Shown here: one piece after another, positions 60,717-64,000 of the stretch | Numbering within the stretch: position 1 is the first letter of the stretch | Layout: every line of letters starts with the position of its first letter | NCBI GenBank assembly: GCA_017465505.1 | Contig: JAFTWB010000024.1 | Span: forward strand, 62,001 to 126,000 | Source: Clostridia bacterium | GTDB taxonomy: Bacteria; Bacillota; Clostridia; Oscillospirales; Acutalibacteraceae | Direction: 5' to 3' | DNA length: 64,000 nucleotides | The notes under the pieces: generated by a model | Seen by the model: only the letters and a program-made list of their open reading frames with translations | What the model was told of the DNA's origin: nothing | Databases searched by the model: none | Program-made: the position numbers and the translations under genes

Positions 60717-61190
60717 TTAAATACTTTTATTCAGATTGAACATTAAAACTTCTATGTTGATTGAATGCGGGTCAATATAAAACTTTTTATTTTTTGCTTT
60801 AAGGACTATTCTGTTTTTGGTGTTACAGAGCACCTCGCACTCATTAAAATTACATTTATACACTTTATTGAAAACGGTTGTGTAGTAAAAATACCCCTTG
60901 TCCCTACACACCACAATATTCCACACCTTAGAAACCCACAGGAGAAAACCGCAAACCAAAGCCCATAAACCAAAATAACCTGCGGCAATATAGCCCATCA
61001 CATCCCGAGTTAAGAATAACCCCAGTATACCAACACTCAGATTCACCGAAGAGCAAACCAGAGCTGCCCAGAAATAGAACTTAGGCAGATATACTTCTAC
61101 CGTACTGCAACTTAGATTTCTCTGTAAATTTATTTTCTTTTCCCTTTCAATAGCCGCCATCATCTGCTCAACGCTTCTTCGTGTAGACAT
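60717..61190 (-). CDS. Two-span membrane protein of unknown function
   Basis: 157 residues, ATG 61190 with GGGAGGG. A basic, helical N-terminus (MSTRRSVEQMMAAIEREKK), two hydrophobic segments at about 36-60 and 66-88, then a 65-residue cytosolic tail of beta character (KVYKCNFNECEVLCNTKNRI) reminiscent of a small bacterial PH-like domain. No named family recognised with confidence. Monocistronic, between htpG and the divergent MFS gene. Confidence 0.68.
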   Translation of the reverse strand: MSTRRSVEQMMAAIEREKKINLQRNLSCSTVEVYLPKFYFWAALVCSSVNLSVGILGLFLTRDVMGYIAAGYFGLWALVCGFLLWVSKVWNIVVCRDKGYFYYTTVFNKVYKCNFNECEVLCNTKNRIVLKAKNKKFYIDPHSINIEVLMFNLNKSI

Positions 61191-61246
61191 ATATTATCCC
61201 TCCCGAATTTATTGTAACATAAGGGCAAAATATATTCAATCAAATC

Positions 61247-61275
61247 TTGAAAGCCTGAAGATTTTATGATAGTAT
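61247..61275 (+). promoter_or_regulatory. Sigma-A promoter of the MFS gene
   Basis: TTGAAA (61247-61252), 17-bp spacer, TAGTAT (61270-61275). Confidence 0.65.
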
Positions 61276-61302
61276 ACAAAAAAACAAACAGGAGTTTTAA
61301 TT

Positions 61303-62451
61303 TTGAAAAAAGCCAATTTACTATATATAGCCTTGCAGATTGCTCTGTGGGGTATTTACGGAGTTCTCTACTCCTACGCAAACCGATATCTTTTGTCCGT
61401 GGGACTTTCCAGCACTATTACAGGAGTACTTCTTGCCCTGGCCACGGCAGTTGCCTTTGTGCTTCAGCCAGTGCTTACTTCGGTAATAGATAAAAACAAG
61501 CTTCCATTAAAAGGAGTTTTGCTGATTCTCTCTTCCCTTATGCTCCTTTGCTCAGCGATTCTTCCCTTTACCTCAGACATCAGTATAACCTCTTTAATTT
61601 ACGCCGTAGCCTATGTAGGGGTTGTGGTTTATCCTGCCTTTATCAACTCAATGGGTATGGTAGCCATAAAGTCAGGCTACAAGGTTAACTTCGGACTTGC
61701 CCGAGGAGTGGGTGCCTTTGCCTTTGGCGTTACCGCCTTTTTAACAGGCAAGCTCATTGAGGTTTTCGGCGAAGTGGCAGTCCCCTGCTTTGCCATTCTC
61801 TTCTGTTTTATTGGCATTGCTTCTACTCTCTGTTTTCCAAAAGGAGCAGAGGCAATTACAAAGAAAGAAAAAGCCTCCCACATCACCGAATTTTTCAAGC
61901 GGAACAAGAAATTCACCGCTATGCTTTTTGCAGTGGCAATTCTTAATATAGGCCACAACATTCTGGGTAACTGTATGTATCAGATTTCTGTTTTCAAGGG
62001 AGATGGAAATGCTCAAGGGGCAGTGCTGATGATTTCCACCATTATTGAAATCCCCACAATTGTGCTTTTCACAAAGCTTCTTAAGCTTGCAAGCTCAGGC
62101 ACATATATGAGGATTTCAGGGGTATTTTTCACTTTAAGAATTATCTTCACCCTCATTCTTCCCGGTATCTGGGGGCTTTACATTGCTCAGATTTGCCAGA
62201 TTGCAGGATATGCCCTTTACACAGTCTGCTCTGTTTACTACGCAGGAGAAGTAGTGAGCAACAAGGACACAGTCAAGGGTCAGGCGTACATCTGCTCTGC
62301 AAATACAGTGGGTTGTCTTATAGCCCACCTCTCGGGTGGAGCTATGATAGACACCTTCGGAACAGAAAATATGCTTATAGTTACTTCTGTAATTTCTGTA
62401 ATTGGTATGACAATGCTATTCTTCACAACAGAAAAGTCAAAAAAGCATTGA
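61303..62451 (+). CDS. MFS transporter (LacY/NupG-like MFS_1-like group)
   Basis: 382 residues from TTG 61303 with CAGGAG. Twelve hydrophobic segments split by a basic loop near residues 185-205 (KGAEAITKKEKASHITEFFK). GLARGVGAFAFGVTAFLTGK near residue 130 is the conserved segment 5 block of the LacY-like group that carries sugars or nucleosides. Substrate cannot be told. Its TGA stop forms part of the -35 box for the tRNA-Ser genes downstream. Confidence 0.85.
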   Translation: MKKANLLYIALQIALWGIYGVLYSYANRYLLSVGLSSTITGVLLALATAVAFVLQPVLTSVIDKNKLPLKGVLLILSSLMLLCSAILPFTSDISITSLIYAVAYVGVVVYPAFINSMGMVAIKSGYKVNFGLARGVGAFAFGVTAFLTGKLIEVFGEVAVPCFAILFCFIGIASTLCFPKGAEAITKKEKASHITEFFKRNKKFTAMLFAVAILNIGHNILGNCMYQISVFKGDGNAQGAVLMISTIIEIPTIVLFTKLLKLASSGTYMRISGVFFTLRIIFTLILPGIWGLYIAQICQIAGYALYTVCSVYYAGEVVSNKDTVKGQAYICSANTVGCLIAHLSGGAMIDTFGTENMLIVTSVISVIGMTMLFFTTEKSKKH

Positions 62452-62476
62452 CAAGTTCAAAAACTTGTGTTAGAAT
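62448..62476 (+). promoter_or_regulatory. Sigma-A promoter of the tRNA-Ser pair
   Basis: TTGACA (62448-62453), 17-bp spacer, TAGAAT (62471-62476), 17 bases before the first tRNA. Confidence 0.78.
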
Positions 62477-62493
62477 ACAACTTGTCCAAAATT

Positions 62494-62582
62494 GGAGAGA
62501 TGTCCGAGCGGTTTAAGGAGCTAGTCTTGAAAACTAGTGATACCGAAAGGTACCAAGGGTTCGAATCCCTTTCTCTCCGCCA
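62494..62582 (+). tRNA. tRNA-Ser (UGA)
   Basis: Acceptor arms GGAGAGA / TCTCTCC, discriminator G and encoded CCA. Anticodon loop CTTGAAA gives UGA. The long variable arm (GATACCGAAAGGTACC) is typical of serine tRNA. T-loop GGTTCGAATCC present. Confidence 0.96.
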
Positions 62583-62615
62583 ATTGCATATTACTTTTTT
62601 AAGTTCACTATATTC

Positions 62616-62705
62616 GGAGGATTACTCAAGTGGTGAAGAGGCTCCCCTGCTAAGGGAGTAGGTCGGGTAACCGGCGCGAGAGTTCGAATCTCTTGTCCTC
62701 CGCCA
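62616..62705 (+). tRNA. tRNA-Ser (GCU)
   Basis: Acceptor arms GGAGGAT / GTCCTCC with one G-U pair, discriminator G, encoded CCA. Anticodon loop CTGCTAA gives GCU. Long variable arm (TAGGTCGGGTAACCGGCG). T-loop GTTCGAAT present. 33 bp after the first tRNA. Confidence 0.96.
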
Positions 62706-62736
62706 AAATCGGCAAGCTTTTTAAGCTTGCCGATTT
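62706..62736 (+). terminator. Intrinsic terminator of the tRNA genes
   Basis: AAAATCGGCAAGCTT and its exact complement around TTT, directly after the second CCA. Confidence 0.9.
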
Positions 62737-62796
62737 TACTTTTTCACTCTTAACTATTCCCTCTTCACTTTCTCAGTAGTGACTTTGCCCTAAAAA

Positions 62797-62827
62797 AGCA
62801 CCGATAACCCCTGTGTTATCGGCTTTT
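62797..62827 (+). terminator. Second hairpin terminator
   Basis: CCGATAAC / GTTATCGG with CTTTTCTT after it, about 90 bp past the tRNA terminator; no gene between the two. The rest of the 376-bp gap before the hydrolase gene is AT-rich and holds only its promoter and leader. Confidence 0.65.
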
Positions 62828-62959
62828 CTTATGCTCTTTTATCCTCTGAAGGTTTCACATTTGTAATTTTTGCCGTGGCGAAACTCTAATATATATGGTA
62901 TAGAATGGGATTTTTAAGACTATATTTATGGATTTTCAAAAAAAATTAACAATTAGGGG

Positions 62960-62988
62960 TTGAAACTCAGCACCTCCTGTGCTATAAT
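62960..62988 (+). promoter_or_regulatory. Sigma-A promoter of the NlpC/P60 gene
   Basis: TTGAAA (62960-62965), 17-bp spacer, TATAAT (62983-62988). The 90-nt leader that follows has TGTAAC and TGTAAT hexamers 15 bp apart. Confidence 0.78.
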
Positions 62989-63081
62989 GATTACAAAGTT
63001 GTAACAAAGGTTATCGGATTTGTAATTTCCCTGACCTTTACCCTGCCCTGCAATGGGCATTGCAAACACACGGAGGTCTTT

Positions 63082-64000
63082 ATGTTAAAAATCAAAAGAG
63101 CTTTGGCTCTGTTTCTTATACTGGCGGTGATTCTGACAATTTCTGTAGCTTCGGGCACGTCCTTTGCGGCTGCGGGTACAGGAATCGGTCTTTCTGAGCA
63201 CGTACTCAACGCTTATTACAGCGGTTGGTCTTACGTTTACGGCTGTGCAACAGAAGGTGCAGTTGACTGCTCAGGTCTTATTTATATGTATGCAGGCGGC
63301 GACCGCTGTGCAATGATTGATTATTGTCAGGATTCAGGCTATGTGTCTGACGGCGTGCCCAACATCCACGGCTTAGGTCTTTACCAGCCCGGTCACGTTG
63401 GCGTTTATGTAGGCAACGGTATGGCAGTAGACGCCAGAAGCAGTGACTACGGCATTTGCTACGAGTCCGTTTACAGCAAAAACTGGACTATGTGGTTCAA
63501 ACACGAAACTATCGCCTACCCCGACACCGGTTGGGAGTATTTCTCAGGCAACTACTATTACTACGAAAACGGTGAATATTTAACCGACGCTTACATAACT
63601 GTTGATGGTATTGAATATTATCTTGACCCCAGCGGTGCTTGCACCTCTACTCCCGGAGATACCGGCGCACTTGCTGACACTCCCTCTGATTACGAGGCAG
63701 AAGAAGAAACAGTAAGTACTGAGGTTGATGAGTACATCAGACTGGGCAGTACCGATGAAAGAGTTTCTACCATTCAGCTCAGACTTCAGGAGCTTGGCTT
63801 CTACGATTATGAAATAACAGGCTACTACTGCGAGCGGACCGAGGCAGCTTATATGGATTTCCAGACTGCCGCAGGGCTTTATGCCGACGGCATTGCAGGT
63901 CCTTATGAAATTGAGATTCTTCTCTCCGACTCTGCTCCCGTGGCAGAAACAGAAGAGGAAGAAACCGAACCCGAAACTGAGGAAACTGAAGAAGAAACTC
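63082..64000 (+). CDS. Secreted NlpC/P60 cell-wall peptidase with PG-binding domain (truncated by window end)
   Basis: Open from ATG 63082 (CGGAGGT six bases upstream) to the window end, 306 codons, no stop reached. Signal peptide 1-30 ending SFAAA. NlpC/P60 domain about 36-145: catalytic Cys in GAVDCSGLIYMYAGG and His in YQPGHVGVYVGNG. About 148-185 is Tyr/Trp-rich (GWEYFSGNYYYYENGEYLTD), like a cell-wall-binding repeat. A PG_binding_1 domain lies at about 220-280 (LGSTDERVSTIQLRLQELGF). The last visible part is a Glu/Thr-rich linker, so another domain may follow. It should cut D-Glu-gamma-DAP type peptide bonds in peptidoglycan. Confidence 0.9.
   Translation, partial: MLKIKRALALFLILAVILTISVASGTSFAAAGTGIGLSEHVLNAYYSGWSYVYGCATEGAVDCSGLIYMYAGGDRCAMIDYCQDSGYVSDGVPNIHGLGLYQPGHVGVYVGNGMAVDARSSDYGICYESVYSKNWTMWFKHETIAYPDTGWEYFSGNYYYYENGEYLTDAYITVDGIEYYLDPSGACTSTPGDTGALADTPSDYEAEEETVSTEVDEYIRLGSTDERVSTIQLRLQELGFYDYEITGYYCERTEAAYMDFQTAAGLYADGIAGPYEIEILLSDSAPVAETEEEETEPETEETEEET

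Noticed and set aside
62995..63081. WalR-type direct repeat (TGTAAC and TGTAAT) or c-di-AMP riboswitch upstream of the NlpC/P60 gene
   Set aside because: Repeats are 15 bp apart and not 5, and downstream of the promoter; no c-di-AMP riboswitch core is visible.
1..64000. CRISPR array, insertion sequence or integrated element
   Set aside because: No regularly spaced repeats, transposase, integrase or attachment-site duplication seen; the Thr-stalk repeats are coding.

Overview
The window looks like the chromosome of a low-to-mid GC, Gram-positive gut anaerobe of the Clostridia, most likely near Ruminococcus (Oscillospiraceae). Supporting signs are strong AGGAGG ribosome binding sites, frequent GTG and TTG starts, consensus sigma-A promoters, a T-box leader, a bL27 protein with the Prp cleavage extension, Rex, KtrAB, and four exported proteins ending in paired dockerin repeats of the VKDATxIQK type. 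One dockerin protein also carries CBM26-like starch-binding modules, which recalls the amylosome of Ruminococcus bromii. The genus is an inference, since there is no 16S gene here.

Layout. 1-6.3 kb: end of a ComF-like gene, an MreB-like actin, two unknown surface proteins, a phosphoglucomutase and a small dockerin protein. 6.3-8.8 kb: DHHW plus MBOAT pair for O-acetylation of an exported polymer. 8.9-10.5 kb: ECF sigma factor, anti-sigma-like protein and lipoprotein in one operon. 10.6-18.9 kb: a CBM26/CBM9-like dockerin protein, a pseudouridine synthase, PgeF, a small Cys-rich protein and a sortase-anchored fibro-slime protein. 19-23.2 kb: a small HTH operon with a LexA-like box, an exonuclease, TypA and a uridine-kinase-like protein. 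23.3-27.1 kb: aconitase, NADP isocitrate dehydrogenase and Rex in one operon.

27.2-43.1 kb is the most unusual part and is entirely on the minus strand. It holds a dockerin protein behind a long structured leader, a 2503-residue exported protein, and a 51-residue peptide gene with its own consensus promoter, ribosome binding site and terminator. After these come an LRR-dockerin protein translationally coupled to an HPr-kinase-like protein, a PqqD (RRE) protein, an ABC exporter, a nucleotidyltransferase and a HAD phosphatase. The peptide fits the leader rule of lasso peptides (YxxPxI followed by Thr at the penultimate leader position) and would place Asp at position 8 of the core. The lasso protease B2 and cyclase C are absent from the window. 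I regard this locus as the best candidate for an undescribed peptide-modification system.

43.3-52.6 kb is housekeeping: rpsF-ssb-rpsR, a YitT-like protein, rplU-prp-rpmA, obg-mrnC, an in-frame Lgt-FolD fusion and an M16 peptidase pair. 52.8-64 kb holds a DUF5071-like gene, an acyl-CoA ligase behind a T-box leader, a CDF metal exporter, KtrAB potassium uptake, HtpG, an unknown membrane protein, an MFS transporter, two tRNA-Ser genes and the start of an NlpC/P60 cell-wall hydrolase cut by the window end. I saw no CRISPR array, insertion sequence, prophage or rRNA gene.
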